Positions 15,725-24,115 of a stretch of 34,383 nucleotides of DNA are shown piece by piece. Source of the stretch: Alphaproteobacteria bacterium (GTDB taxonomy: Bacteria; Pseudomonadota; Alphaproteobacteria; UBA6615); the NCBI GenBank assembly GCA_002722515.1, contig PBMH01000017.1:1-34383 (forward strand), in the 5' to 3' direction. Position numbers and translations under genes: made by a program. Under the pieces are notes generated by a model. The model was not told the origin of the DNA and did no database searches. It saw only the letters and a program-made list of their open reading frames with translations. How positions within the stretch are numbered: position 1 is the first letter of the stretch; each line of letters starts with the position of its first letter.

Positions 15725-15753
15725 TTTATATAGCTGAATAACCTTACGGTCAA
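15725..15753 (-). promoter_or_regulatory. Sigma-70-type promoter of the Mn uptake operon
   Basis: On the minus strand TTGACC (15753-15748) and TATAAA (15730-15725) are separated by exactly 17 bases. Each hexamer matches consensus at 5 of 6 positions. Transcription would start near 15717, giving a leader of about 50 bases before the TTG start of the binding protein. Confidence 0.7.
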
Positions 15754-15775
15754 AATTGCATGTGTATATAAAAAC

Positions 15776-15791
15776 TGTAGCCATAGCTACA
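15776..15791. promoter_or_regulatory. MntR-box-like operator upstream of Mn operon
   Basis: TGTAGC-CATA-GCTACA is a perfect 6+6 inverted repeat with a 4-base centre. The known enterobacterial MntR box has ACATAGC-N4-GCTATGT, so the TAGC-N4-GCTA core and spacing agree. It lies 22 bases upstream of the -35 of the proposed promoter and would overlap a second, weaker promoter using TATATA at 15765-15770. MntR is the last gene of the operon this site precedes. Confidence 0.6.
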
Positions 15792-15995
15792 TCATGCCCG
15801 CCCCGAGCCAACAGTTGGCCAAGAAGCCCTAGACAAAAGTGAAGATGGCCAGCCCATTAGCTGAGCAGAATCGAACGAGTTTATGGTGGGTTAGCTTCGG
15901 TTTCGGCTCAATCTTTTCGAGACATCCGAAGATTGGATAAGACGTACTGCAGGCAAGATTTCCGGCGAGGTAGAGCCTGACCGTCTGCTAATGAC

Positions 15996-16988
15996 TCACA
16001 CTTTGGCCGGTATACCGCTTGCGGCAGATTTCGCGATCGCCTCGTGGATTGCCGCCGTATGGGCCATCTCGTCGGGGCTGAAGAGGTAGGTTTCCTTACC
16101 CTCGCATGCTGCAGCGAAATTCTCGTCGTTGGCGCGAATCTGGGAAATGATGTCACGGGCAGGCAACTCAATCTCGTTTACAGAACCTCCGCCCTCCTCG
16201 ACTGTACCCGCCCCGAAACAGGTAGTGATCTTAGTCGTATCCATCCAGCCATTAGCCCGGGCCCAGCCCTTTGACCCCATTACATGCAAGTGCATGGTGG
16301 CAGGTGTCGTCATAAGGTTGGCAAGGTAGCCTGTTATTCCGCTTTTGAATTTTACTAGAACGGAACCAACGTCGTTTTCCAACGACTGGGTTACAATTTG
16401 TCCGTAGACTTCGCGCATTGGCCCACCATACCAGCACATGATGTCAATCATGTGTGCGCCGAAATGAACGATCCCGCCGGTCGGGGCCTCAGCCGTGGCG
16501 CGCCGCCAGCCCTCGACGCCGATCTGGCCTTGGTGGCTGAGGTTAGCCTCAATATGATGGATGTCGCCGAGGTCGCCTGTCCCGATAATCCGCTTGATTT
16601 CCTGTATGGCTGGACCATAGCGGTAATTGTGGCCGATGCCTAAGGTGAGCCCGGACGCTTTCATCGCGTTTGCAGCGCGTTCACCGTCGGCCTTATTGAG
16701 TGCAAAGGGTTTCTCGGTTAGCACATGCTTGCCGGCTGCGGCGCCAGCTACGATCTGGTCGCTGTGTTGAGAATGGGGTGTAACCAGCACCACAGCATCG
16801 ATATCGGGATCATTCAGTGCGTCTTCGTAATGTGCGGTCAGTTTCAGATCATGTGTGTCGCAAAACCCTTGGACATTTGCGGGTGCAAGGTCGACCGCTC
16901 GAGTAAACTGGATCTTTTCGGATCCCCTGGACGCCGCCACATGGTTTTGGCCCCACCAGCCTAGGCCAACGATTGCTGCATTGATCAT
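15996..16988 (-). CDS. Gfo/Idh/MocA family oxidoreductase
   Basis: This 330-residue NAD(P)-dependent dehydrogenase has an N-terminal Rossmann domain (AIVGLGWWGQNH, 5-16), the family EKP motif (92-94, in LTEKPFALNKA) and a C-terminal sheet domain with GGIVHFGAHMIDIMCWY containing the catalytic-type His/Asp. The family oxidises or reduces sugars, inositols and related polyols. The frame is open to 17075, but ATG 16988 is chosen because AGGA lies about 9 bases upstream and MINAAIVGLG is the natural start of the fold. It follows its paralogue by 37 bases and is the second gene of that operon. Confidence 0.9.
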   Translation of the reverse strand: MINAAIVGLGWWGQNHVAASRGSEKIQFTRAVDLAPANVQGFCDTHDLKLTAHYEDALNDPDIDAVVLVTPHSQHSDQIVAGAAAGKHVLTEKPFALNKADGERAANAMKASGLTLGIGHNYRYGPAIQEIKRIIGTGDLGDIHHIEANLSHQGQIGVEGWRRATAEAPTGGIVHFGAHMIDIMCWYGGPMREVYGQIVTQSLENDVGSVLVKFKSGITGYLANLMTTPATMHLHVMGSKGWARANGWMDTTKITTCFGAGTVEEGGGSVNEIELPARDIISQIRANDENFAAACEGKETYLFSPDEMAHTAAIHEAIAKSAASGIPAKV

Positions 16989-17025
16989 TTTTGTTTTCCT
17001 GTCCTCAGGCTTGTCGGTCGCCGCG

Positions 17026-17985
17026 TTAGGCAACAAACTCGCGTTTTCCCGATTTGATAGAAACGGCCATCGCATCCAGCGCAGCCACGTCGTGTATCAT
17101 CTGTTCATTGGTGAACTTATATAGCGCGGTGCCAGAAATTGCGTCGGCGAATCCTTCCATATTGGCGCGTACAGGATCAATCATGTCCAGATCTATGGTC
17201 TTTGCTTCGCCGCCGCGCATGGCCACCTCGACGCTCGTCGGGCTGGTCATCTTTGCCCAGCCTTTGGAACCGAGAACGTTGCCCATACGGTTGTCGTGGG
17301 TGACCATAACATTTCCGATATAGGCCGATGCGCCGCATTCGAAGGTGAGCAGCGCTGACGCAGTATCACGCGGGATTATGCGCTCTAGAGCTTGTGCATA
17401 GACCTCGGTGATCGGCCCTGCGTAATGCTGGAACAGGTCTAGATAGTGGCTGCCCATATGCCATAGCCCGCCGCCCGGCGCTTGTTCGGGGTCGTGTCGC
17501 CAAGCGTGGGGGCCGGACAGTGTGTCATGAGAGGTGTTACCCTCCATATGCATCACCTCGCCGAGTTCGCCGGCATCAATCATTTGCTTGATCACCGTTT
17601 GCGGTGCGCCGTAGCGCTGGTTGTGCCCCAGACCAAGTTGAATGTTAGCTGCTTCTGCAGCGGCCACCGCGCGTTCGGCCTCGGCCTTGGATAGTGCGAA
17701 GGGCTTCTCGGTGAAGATGTGTTTGCCTGCCCCGGCCCCTGCCACAATCTGTTCGGTGTGCTGTGAATGGGGTGTAACAAGAATGACTGCCTCTATCGCG
17801 TCGTCTGCGAGCACGGCCTCGAAGCTGGGTGCTGTTCGGGCACCAATTTCACGGGCTGTCTTTTCCGAGAGATCCGAATTCAGGTCTACGACCGTATCAA
17901 TTCGTACCTTGTCACTTTTCTCATGCAGTGCCCGAATGTGAGTCTGTCCCCACCAACCAAGCCCAATCAAAGCTACATTCAGCAT
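17026..17985 (-). CDS. Gfo/Idh/MocA family oxidoreductase (paralogue)
   Basis: This 319-residue paralogue of the next gene shares VALIGLGWWGQTH, the TPHSQHTEQIVAGAGAGKH stretch, EKP at 93-95 and GGGLWHMGSHYLDLFQHYAGP. ATG 17985 (MLNVALIGLG) is chosen over the longer open frame to 18012 because an AAGGGGG lies about 8 bases upstream. It is first in a two-gene operon. Tandem oxidoreductases of this family often catalyse successive or opposite steps on the same sugar, but no substrate genes lie nearby. It diverges from the LLM monooxygenase gene. Confidence 0.9.
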   Translation of the reverse strand: MLNVALIGLGWWGQTHIRALHEKSDKVRIDTVVDLNSDLSEKTAREIGARTAPSFEAVLADDAIEAVILVTPHSQHTEQIVAGAGAGKHIFTEKPFALSKAEAERAVAAAEAANIQLGLGHNQRYGAPQTVIKQMIDAGELGEVMHMEGNTSHDTLSGPHAWRHDPEQAPGGGLWHMGSHYLDLFQHYAGPITEVYAQALERIIPRDTASALLTFECGASAYIGNVMVTHDNRMGNVLGSKGWAKMTSPTSVEVAMRGGEAKTIDLDMIDPVRANMEGFADAISGTALYKFTNEQMIHDVAALDAMAVSIKSGKREFVA

Positions 17986-18050
17986 ATCTGTTCCCCCTTC
18001 GACGCCTATCATTGCGCGAAGTGGGGTCCTGAGTCTGCCGCAAGGACGCC

Positions 18051-18078
18051 TTGCTCAAATCTTGAGACATTGGATAAT
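18051..18078 (+). promoter_or_regulatory. Promoter with internal dyad upstream of LLM monooxygenase
   Basis: TTGCTC (18051-18056) and GATAAT (18073-18078) are 16 bases apart, about 60 bases before the LLM start. The dyad CTCAA-ATC-TTGAG (18054-18066) lies over the -35 and spacer, where a bound repressor would block polymerase. The -10 is good and the -35 is weak. Confidence 0.4.
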
Positions 18079-18137
18079 CACGTGCCCAGCAGGAGAATCG
18101 GCATGGTAGGAAGATTCGGCATCAATGGAGAACTCTT

Positions 18138-19169
18138 ATGAAGTTTGGCCTCTTTGGAAGTGCTCAGGCAAAACGCGGCCAAGGTCCGGATGTGGACAGC
18201 TCAAAAGGCTATCGCGACTGGTTGGAATACAACACTGAGGCCGAGGCGCTAGGGTTCTACAGCTCATTTGCCGTGGAGCATCATTTCACCGGTTTTGGTC
18301 AGGTTTCAGCGACCCTGAACCTGCTAACCTATTTGGCGGCCCAGACATCGACGATCCGGCTAGGTACGGCGGTCATGGTGTTGCCTTGGCATAATCCGGT
18401 GCTGCTTGCTGAGCAGGCGGCGACTGTTGACTTGCTGTCGGGTGGACGCCTCGATATGGGCGTGGGAAAAGGCTATCGATTTAACGAATTTAAGGGTTTC
18501 GGGATTCCTATGGAGGAGGCAGACGGGCGGTTCGAGGAATCCCTGAAATTGCTCAAAAAATCATGGACCGAGGACCAGCCCTGGACCTATGACGGCGAGT
18601 TCTGGTCCTACGAGGATGTCGTTGTCGAGCCTCCGACGGCGCAAAAACCGCACCCGCCCTTCTGGATGGGTGCCGGTAGCCCGGCGTCGATCGAGAAGGT
18701 CGCCGAGCGCGGTTATAATCTGTTGCTCGATCAATTTGCGCCGCCAGCTACGATTAATGACCGTATTGATTTGTTCCGCAAGGCCGTCGAGGCTCGGGGG
18801 CGCATGTTTGATGCAAGTGAAGTAGGTGTCGCGCGAGGCCTCTATGTTGCCAAGGACGCTGGCGACCGCGACCAGGCAATTGAGAACCGTATCAATGGGC
18901 GCAGGCGCGTCGACAATCTGGCGCAACGTCCGGATGGTGGGAATAAGGCCTCGATCATGTCGTATGACGACACGATCGAGACTACCGCGGAAGCCGCAAT
19001 TTACGGGACGGTCGATGAAATTGCAGAGAAGATCCAGACACTGCACGATTCAGGTATCCGCTACCTGTTATTTGCCGACGGTGGCTCGGGCATTGAGGGG
19101 CTACGTACCTTCTCGAAGGAGATCATCCCTGCATTTTCTGATGCCGACGCTGCAGAGGCTGCGGAATAG
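18138..19169 (+). CDS. LLM class flavin-dependent oxidoreductase (bacterial luciferase-like)
   Basis: This 343-residue TIM-barrel flavoprotein is of the luciferase-like monooxygenase superfamily. It shows EALGFYSSFAVEHHFTGFG (the EHHF motif of the LuxA-like group), TIRLGTAVMVLPWHNPVLLAEQAATVDLLSGGRLDMGVGKGY, and PPFWMGAGSPASIEKVAERGYNLL. It probably uses reduced FMN supplied by a separate reductase. The ribosome site GGAGA is 8 bases from the ATG. A glutathione transferase gene follows after 11 bases, so oxygenation and glutathione chemistry may act on the same compound. It is unlike the DszA-type enzyme at 6677-8020. Confidence 0.9.
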   Translation: MKFGLFGSAQAKRGQGPDVDSSKGYRDWLEYNTEAEALGFYSSFAVEHHFTGFGQVSATLNLLTYLAAQTSTIRLGTAVMVLPWHNPVLLAEQAATVDLLSGGRLDMGVGKGYRFNEFKGFGIPMEEADGRFEESLKLLKKSWTEDQPWTYDGEFWSYEDVVVEPPTAQKPHPPFWMGAGSPASIEKVAERGYNLLLDQFAPPATINDRIDLFRKAVEARGRMFDASEVGVARGLYVAKDAGDRDQAIENRINGRRRVDNLAQRPDGGNKASIMSYDDTIETTAEAAIYGTVDEIAEKIQTLHDSGIRYLLFADGGSGIEGLRTFSKEIIPAFSDADAAEAAE

Positions 19170-19180
19170 GGTGGGTTACT

Positions 19181-19942
19181 ATGGCGCTTGAACTCTATCA
19201 CGCGGCTCACTCGACTTGTAGCCAGAAGGTGCGCATCTGCCTTGCCGAGAAGGGCCTCGAATGGGTCAGCCGGCCTGTCGACTTTTCTGCGCGCGAGAAT
19301 CTGTCCGCGGAATATATGAGAATTAATCCGAACGGTGTGGTCCCGGCATTCGTGCATGATGGTACGCCGATCATCGAGTCCACGGTGATGTGTGAGTATC
19401 TTGAAGAGGTTTGGCCAAACGAGCCCAGACTGTCTCCTGAAGATCCCAAGAAGCGTGCCGCGATGCGGGCCTGGCTGCGGTTCATCGACGAGGTGCCATC
19501 GATGGCTGTGCGTGTGCCGTCGTTCCAGAACGTATTCCTCGACCGTTTCAAAGCGATGAGCAAAGAACAATATGTCGAGTTCCGGGATTCAAACTCGCTT
19601 CGCCGAGATTTTTTTATGCGCATGAACCACACTGGCTTCAGCGATGACGAGTATGAAAATTCAATGCTGCAGTTGCGCGCGACTGTTGATCGCATGGAAG
19701 AGACGCTGACCCGCGAGGGCCCTTGGCTTATCGGTCAGCAATTCACGATTGCTGATATCTGCGTTGCGCCGTTATTCGAGCGGATGCAGGAATTGGCCCT
19801 GTCGGGCATTTGGGAAGATGCCCCGGCTGTCACTGACTGGTTTTCCCGTATCCGCGCACGGCCTTCGTTCGAGACAGCGTTCTATCCAGGTTCGCGCCTC
19901 TCCGAGGTGTATCCTGAAATTGTTGTGGGGCTGGAGAACTAA
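19181..19942 (+). CDS. Glutathione S-transferase family protein
   Basis: This 253-residue cytosolic GST has a thioredoxin-like N-terminal domain (about 1-80) with HSTCSQKVRICLAEKGLEW carrying the Ser/Cys active-site region (11-14), the cis-proline loop NGVVPAFV and the glutathione-binding ES of PIIESTVMCEYLEE. The helical C-terminal domain includes WLIGQQFTIADICVAPLFERM. It is about 30-40 residues longer than many bacterial GSTs because of an insert around 115-150 (FLDRFKAMSKEQYVEFRDSNS), as seen in beta-etherase-like and related catabolic GSTs. The ribosome site is weak. It is co-transcribed with the LLM enzyme. Conjugation, dehalogenation and ether cleavage are all possible. Confidence 0.9.
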   Translation: MALELYHAAHSTCSQKVRICLAEKGLEWVSRPVDFSARENLSAEYMRINPNGVVPAFVHDGTPIIESTVMCEYLEEVWPNEPRLSPEDPKKRAAMRAWLRFIDEVPSMAVRVPSFQNVFLDRFKAMSKEQYVEFRDSNSLRRDFFMRMNHTGFSDDEYENSMLQLRATVDRMEETLTREGPWLIGQQFTIADICVAPLFERMQELALSGIWEDAPAVTDWFSRIRARPSFETAFYPGSRLSEVYPEIVVGLEN

Positions 19943-20132
19943 GCCCCTATCTTTCTATAACCGCGTGGCGAAGAGCGGCACGAGCGAGTAGCCGTGTGGA
20001 TGGAAATCTCGGGATGCGCGCAGGGTCCCAAAAGTGCGGAGCCCTCGAGGCACAGAGACCCACCCTCCGCCGAGCAGGCAAAGATACCTATATGTTTGTT
20101 AACCCAGCGGCCTGAACGCCTTGGTGGACTTA

Positions 20133-20540
20133 CTATTTCTTAGGCACCTTTATCTCTTTTTCTTTGGTTGGGCCGTTGGCCATCGACCATGCCCCGTAAC
20201 CGCCGCGCATATGCGCAACGGGTGTAAGGCCCATATCGTGAACTGCCTTCGCCGCTAATGCGGAGCGCAGGCCACCTGCGCAATAGAAGATGAACTTCTT
20301 TCCAGTCGTAAAGAGCTCACGGTGGTAAGGGCTTTCAGGGTCGACCCAGAATTCCAGCATCCCTCTGGGCATGTGCTGGGCGCCCGGGATCGTGCCATCG
20401 CGCCACAGTTCTCGGATGTCGCGGATGTCGACCAGGACAACATCCTCGTCAGCGTGAACGGCCATAACCTCCTCGACGGTCATTGTCTCGATCTCTTCCT
20501 CTGCTTCGGCGCAGAGTTGCTTGATACCTTTGGTAATCAT
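20133..20540 (-). CDS. Rhodanese-like domain protein
   Basis: This 135-residue single-domain sulfurtransferase-like protein has VLVDIRDIRELWRDGTIPGAQHMPRG (35-60), the loop YCAGGLRSALAA with the active cysteine C87, and the closing HMRGGYGAWSMANGP. A thiol at C87 with the six-residue loop fits transfer of sulfane sulfur. About 20 helical residues precede the domain. GAGGAAG lies 6 bases before the ATG. It stands alone, divergent from malate synthase, with no obvious functional tie to neighbours. Confidence 0.92.
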   Translation of the reverse strand: MITKGIKQLCAEAEEEIETMTVEEVMAVHADEDVVLVDIRDIRELWRDGTIPGAQHMPRGMLEFWVDPESPYHRELFTTGKKFIFYCAGGLRSALAAKAVHDMGLTPVAHMRGGYGAWSMANGPTKEKEIKVPKK

Positions 20541-20730
20541 TGCTCTTCCTCAAATGTCTTTCGGCGGCATTTATTTTCTTGAGTTTGTTGAAGGATAATA
20601 TAGCTGAAGAAATGGATCAGGACTCGAATCTACACCCCTGTTTTGTGCTATTCATAAGTTGAATTTGATTGCACCCCCTCGGCGCACCCAGTCAAAAATT
20701 GTACTAAAACACCTCATAGGGACGAGAGTT

Positions 20731-22905
20731 ATGAGCGAGATGATCCAGGTAGGAAATATCAAGGTTGCTGCGGAACTCTACAACTTTATCAATGACGAAG
20801 CGCTTCCGGGTACTGGCGTTGATCAGGGGCATTTCTGGGCGAACGTCGACGCGCTAGTAAATGAATTGGGACCCCGCAACGCCGAGCTTCTAGCGAAGCG
20901 TGACGATCTGCAGGCCAAGCTCGATAACTGGCACGAGGCCAACCGCGATTCCGAGTTCGATCCAGTTGCCTACAGGACTTTCCTTGAAGAGATTGATTAT
21001 TTGGTTGCAGAAGGTGATGCCTTCGGTGTCGAGACCGCCAACGTCGATCCAGAAATCGCGTCGATAGCTGGCGCCCAATTGGTGGTGCCAATAACCAATG
21101 CCCGCTATGCGCTTAACGCGGCGAATGCGCGCTGGGGTAGTCTCTATGACGCGCTCTATGGCACGGACGTGATTTCCGAGGATGGTGGCGCTGAGCTCGG
21201 TAAGGGCTACAACTCGGCCCGTGGCGCCAAGGTCATCGCCTATGCCCGAGATGTGCTCGATTACGCAGTACCGCTGGCGTCCGGCTCACATGCCGATGCA
21301 ACGGGCTACACCGTCGAGGATGGCGCACTGACTGTAGCTGCCGGCTCGGGGCTGACCGGGCTCGCTGATCCCGAGCAGTTCATCGGCTATCGTGGCGATG
21401 CCGTGTCTCCGAGTGCGGTCTTACTGGTCCATAACGGTCTGCATATAGAGATTGTGATCGACCGGGACCATTCAATCGGCATGGATGATGCCGCTGGCGT
21501 CGCGGATCTGTTACTCGAAGCAGCAATGACTACTATCATGGATTACGAAGATTCCGTCGCCACCGTAGACGCCGAGGACAAGGTTGTTGCTTATTCTAAC
21601 TGGCTCGGCCTCAACAAGGGCACCCTGACCGCATCCTTCGAGAAGGCTGGCAAGCTCGTCGAGCGCGCCATGGAAGGTGACCGGTCATATACTGCCGCGG
21701 ATGGAAGCGATTTGACGCTGCACGGGCGTTCGCTGATGCTGGTGCGCAACGTCGGCCACCTGATGACCATCGGAATGGTGACCGATAAGGATGGAAACCC
21801 AGCCTATGAAGGTATTCTGGACGGCATTTTTTCGGCGCTGATTGCTATGCATGATTTGCAGGGCAATGGCACCCACGCTAACAGCCGCGCCGGCTCGATC
21901 TATGTGGTGAAGCCGAAGATGCATGGCCCCGAAGAGGTTGCGTTCTCCGACGAGCTATTCGGCCGGATTGAGGACGCGCTAGGCCTAGAGCGATACACCA
22001 TTAAGATGGGGATCATGGACGAGGAACGCCGCACCACGGTGAATCTTAAGGAATGCATCCGGGCGGCCAAGAGCCGCGTATTCTTTATCAACACCGGCTT
22101 CCTCGACCGTACGGGAGACGAGATGCACACCTCCATGGAGGCCGGTGCGATGATTCGCAAGGGCGACATGAAGGCCGCCCCGTGGATCCAGTCTTATGAG
22201 GACTGGAATGTCGATATTGGGCTCGAATGTGGCCTACCGGGCCACGCCCAGATCGGCAAGGGTATGTGGGCCATGCCAGACCTGATGAAGCTGATGATGG
22301 AGCAAAAAATTGGCCATCCGAGTGCCGGGGCGAACACCGCATGGGTACCGTCACCGACGGCGGGCACCCTTCATGCGCTACATTATCACCAGGTTGATGT
22401 TGCTGCTCGGCAGGCCGAGCTTAGGTCGCGCGACCGAGCGAGCTTGGACGATATTCTGGCCATCCCGGTTACCGATCGTCCGAACTGGCCCGAGGCTGAC
22501 ATCCAGGCCGAGCTCGACAACAACGCCCAGGGCATTCTGGGTTATGTCGTACGCTGGATCGACCAAGGTGTGGGCTGCTCTAAGGTGCCCGATATCAACA
22601 ACGTCGGGCTGATGGAAGACCGCGCGACCCTGCGTATCTCGAGCCAGCACATCGCCAACTGGCTTCATCATGGCATCGCGCCCAAAGAGCAGGTTATGGA
22701 GACCATGAAGCGCATGGCCGGCGTGGTTGATGAACAGAATGCTGACGATCCGCTGTATCGTCCTATGGCTGCGGATTTTGAGGGTTCGATTGCCTTCCAG
22801 GCAGCTTGTGACTTGGTCTTCAAAGGATTAGCACAGCCGAACGGCTACACTGAGCCAATTCTGCATGCCCGCCGGATCGAAGCGAAAGCGAAGTTCGGCG
22901 GCTGA
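20731..22905 (+). CDS. glcB: Malate synthase G
   Basis: This 724-residue enzyme condenses glyoxylate with acetyl-CoA to malate, completing the glyoxylate shunt or glycolate use in the cytosol. The length equals that of malate synthase G (about 720). Visible signatures are [38 protein letters not shown] (catalytic arginine region), the metal-site segments [22 protein letters not shown] and [40 protein letters not shown] (catalytic aspartate in MEDRA) and LHHGIAP. The frame extends to a TTG at 20659, but ATG 20731 gives the usual N-terminus and length. It converges on the ScfR-like regulator, whose relatives control acetate and propionate assimilation. Confidence 0.96.
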   Translation: MSEMIQVGNIKVAAELYNFINDEALPGTGVDQGHFWANVDALVNELGPRNAELLAKRDDLQAKLDNWHEANRDSEFDPVAYRTFLEEIDYLVAEGDAFGVETANVDPEIASIAGAQLVVPITNARYALNAANARWGSLYDALYGTDVISEDGGAELGKGYNSARGAKVIAYARDVLDYAVPLASGSHADATGYTVEDGALTVAAGSGLTGLADPEQFIGYRGDAVSPSAVLLVHNGLHIEIVIDRDHSIGMDDAAGVADLLLEAAMTTIMDYEDSVATVDAEDKVVAYSNWLGLNKGTLTASFEKAGKLVERAMEGDRSYTAADGSDLTLHGRSLMLVRNVGHLMTIGMVTDKDGNPAYEGILDGIFSALIAMHDLQGNGTHANSRAGSIYVVKPKMHGPEEVAFSDELFGRIEDALGLERYTIKMGIMDEERRTTVNLKECIRAAKSRVFFINTGFLDRTGDEMHTSMEAGAMIRKGDMKAAPWIQSYEDWNVDIGLECGLPGHAQIGKGMWAMPDLMKLMMEQKIGHPSAGANTAWVPSPTAGTLHALHYHQVDVAARQAELRSRDRASLDDILAIPVTDRPNWPEADIQAELDNNAQGILGYVVRWIDQGVGCSKVPDINNVGLMEDRATLRISSQHIANWLHHGIAPKEQVMETMKRMAGVVDEQNADDPLYRPMAADFEGSIAFQAACDLVFKGLAQPNGYTEPILHARRIEAKAKFGG

Positions 22906-23113
22906 TAAACCCTCCCACACCGGGTACCACGCTCGCATGTGGGCTGAGATACTGCGAGCTCTAATGCGCGGTTTCTGTCCGTTGGTGCCATGCCGAAATC
23001 TCTGCCGGCCAAAGACCGTGCGCGTGCAGATTCTTTATGACGCGCCGATATGCGTGGATTGGTTAAGTGAGCAAAGGCCTGCTCCAAACTGATATCGGAT
23101 TGGACTTTTGCAG

Positions 23114-23989
23114 CTATACATCTTGCGCACGGCTTTTGTAGCCCTTTTGAAGGCGCCTCAATAGCACTGCGGCGAAATAGTCGGCCAACGCGACTCGCGC
23201 CAGCTTGCAGGCCTCGTCGTTTGTGAAATCACCCTCTTCGATGAGTTTATTCAACTCCCGTTCTGCGGCGAGTAGTCCGATTTGGTGCGCAGTCTCAAAG
23301 TTTCGGCCGTCGGCGTGCAGGGGGTTCGAAGGGTCGAGACCCCATTTATCGGTATAAAGCCGGCGCGCTAAAGGCGCTCGTGTTGCCGGTAGATTTGAGA
23401 CGCGGACGTCAAAGGTATTGGCCAGAAACGATGTCATTGCCAGCAGCGGTTCCTCACCGGATAGGGATGCGTCCTCGTTGACCCGTTCGGCGGCCGCCAC
23501 GAGCTCTGGAAAATGGTCGGCGTGGGTTTGAAAGAAGTCCGTCACCTGTTCATCCGGCGACCGGTCCGAGCCGGAACTCTCTGCGAGTATAATATCTGTG
23601 TTGGTTTTCTGATTTTGGTAGCTCTCATAGAGTACCAATACCGCCCTCGCAACGGTTGCGTTCCACGTAACAAGGTCACGGACATCTAGGTCCGTCAGGT
23701 TCAGTTTTCTGAAAAGCTCGTCGCGAAAAACTTCCATCAAGTCTCCATGTAGGTGCGTCTCATCGCCATCCGCGATGTCACTTAGCTCGAGCTCGAATCT
23801 CTTGGTGAGCTTCATTAGGAGGGGCACCGTCACATTGCGCCGATTGTGCTCGATCAGGTTCAGGTAACTAGCGGAGATGCCCAGCTCCGCAGCGAGCTTA
23901 GCTTGGCTCAGGCTCTGCTGGCGCCGTAATCGTCTAATCCGCCCGCCCATCTGCGGTTTATCCGTATGTTCGTGATCAATGCTGGTCAT
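23114..23989 (-). CDS. XRE-family transcriptional regulator, ScfR/RamB-like but C-terminally short
   Basis: This 291-residue protein has an N-terminal helix-turn-helix (about 17-72: IRRLRRQQSLSQAKLAAELGISASYLNLIEHNRRN) followed by the sensory half of the short-chain fatty acyl regulator family (RamB, PccR): RDLVTWNATVARAVLVLYESY, FPELVAAAERVNED, and RNFETAHQIGLLAAERELNKLI. Family members are usually near 470 residues and end in a DUF2083 domain. Here similarity stops at LADYFAAVLL and a short unrelated tail (RRLQKGYKSRAQDV) follows. It converges on malate synthase G, a known type of target of this family. Its own promoter holds repeated TTTACAAA-like sites, so it probably represses itself. 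Confidence 0.88.
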   Translation of the reverse strand: MTSIDHEHTDKPQMGGRIRRLRRQQSLSQAKLAAELGISASYLNLIEHNRRNVTVPLLMKLTKRFELELSDIADGDETHLHGDLMEVFRDELFRKLNLTDLDVRDLVTWNATVARAVLVLYESYQNQKTNTDIILAESSGSDRSPDEQVTDFFQTHADHFPELVAAAERVNEDASLSGEEPLLAMTSFLANTFDVRVSNLPATRAPLARRLYTDKWGLDPSNPLHADGRNFETAHQIGLLAAERELNKLIEEGDFTNDEACKLARVALADYFAAVLLRRLQKGYKSRAQDV

Positions 23990-24035
23990 TTTTTGATACC
24001 TAGCGTTGATAGTTTCCTCTAACTAATGAAACAAT

Positions 24036-24053
24036 TTTACAAAAATTTACAAT
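24036..24053. promoter_or_regulatory. Direct repeat operator candidate downstream of regulator promoter
   Basis: TTTACAAA-AA-TTTACAAT places two half-sites exactly 10 bases apart. The site falls roughly 16-33 bases downstream of the predicted transcription start of the regulator gene and upstream of its ATG, suiting repression of elongation or clearance. Confidence 0.5.
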
Positions 24054-24075
24054 GAATCGTGTTGGCCTCTATAGG

Positions 24076-24104
24076 GTTATAGAATTTTAATAGATTTTTG
24101 TAAA
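24076..24104 (-). promoter_or_regulatory. Promoter of the ScfR-like regulator
   Basis: Reading the minus strand, TTTACA (24104-24099) and TATAAC (24081-24076) are separated by exactly 17 bases, each 5 of 6 to the sigma-70 consensus. The start would fall near 24069, about 80 bases before the ATG. CTATA-GGGT-TATAG (24069-24082 region) overlaps the -10. Confidence 0.6.
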
Positions 24105-24115
24105 TACTTTACAAT
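24097..24115. promoter_or_regulatory. Inverted repeat operator candidate over regulator -35
   Basis: TTTGTAAA-TAC-TTTACAAT contains a perfect 7+7 inverted repeat (TTGTAAA/TTTACAA) with a 3-base centre and covers the -35 hexamer of the regulator promoter. The half-site equals that of the direct repeat at 24036-24053. Confidence 0.55.

Larger units (their letters stand above)
15668..15995. other. Intergenic region with Mn operon control sites
   Basis: This 328-base gap separates the Mn operon start from the end of the tandem oxidoreductase operon (both on the minus strand). It holds the Mn operon promoter, an MntR-box-like palindrome, a hairpin GCCGG-CGCCA-CCGGC (15697-15711) and a palindrome TCCGGCCGGA (15677-15686) in the presumed leader. 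A near-perfect dyad GCCAAC-A-GTTGGC (15807-15819) also lies here. No coding sequence or RNA gene is visible in 15820-15995. Confidence 0.6.

Noticed and set aside
19943-20132. Hidden gene in the 190-base gap between the GST and rhodanese genes
   Set aside because: The only frame starting ATGGAAATC lacks a ribosome site and a family match; no hairpin with a T-run is present.
20541-20730. GATAAT/TATAAT-like bases between rhodanese and malate synthase as promoters
   Set aside because: AT-rich -10-like strings exist on both strands, but no -35 with acceptable spacing was found, so no promoter is called. No TTTRCAAA-type half-site for the nearby regulator was seen here either.
22914-22943. CCCACA...TGTGGG repeat after malate synthase G as a terminator
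   Set aside because: The loop is 18 bases, the stem only 6, and no T-run follows.
23050-23160. Remnant of the missing ScfR C-terminal domain in another frame (GAFKRATKAVRK-like)
   Set aside because: A few residues looked alignable (F and R spacing, then FGA) but the spacing drifts by three and the match is no better than chance; the space is also too short for the full domain.
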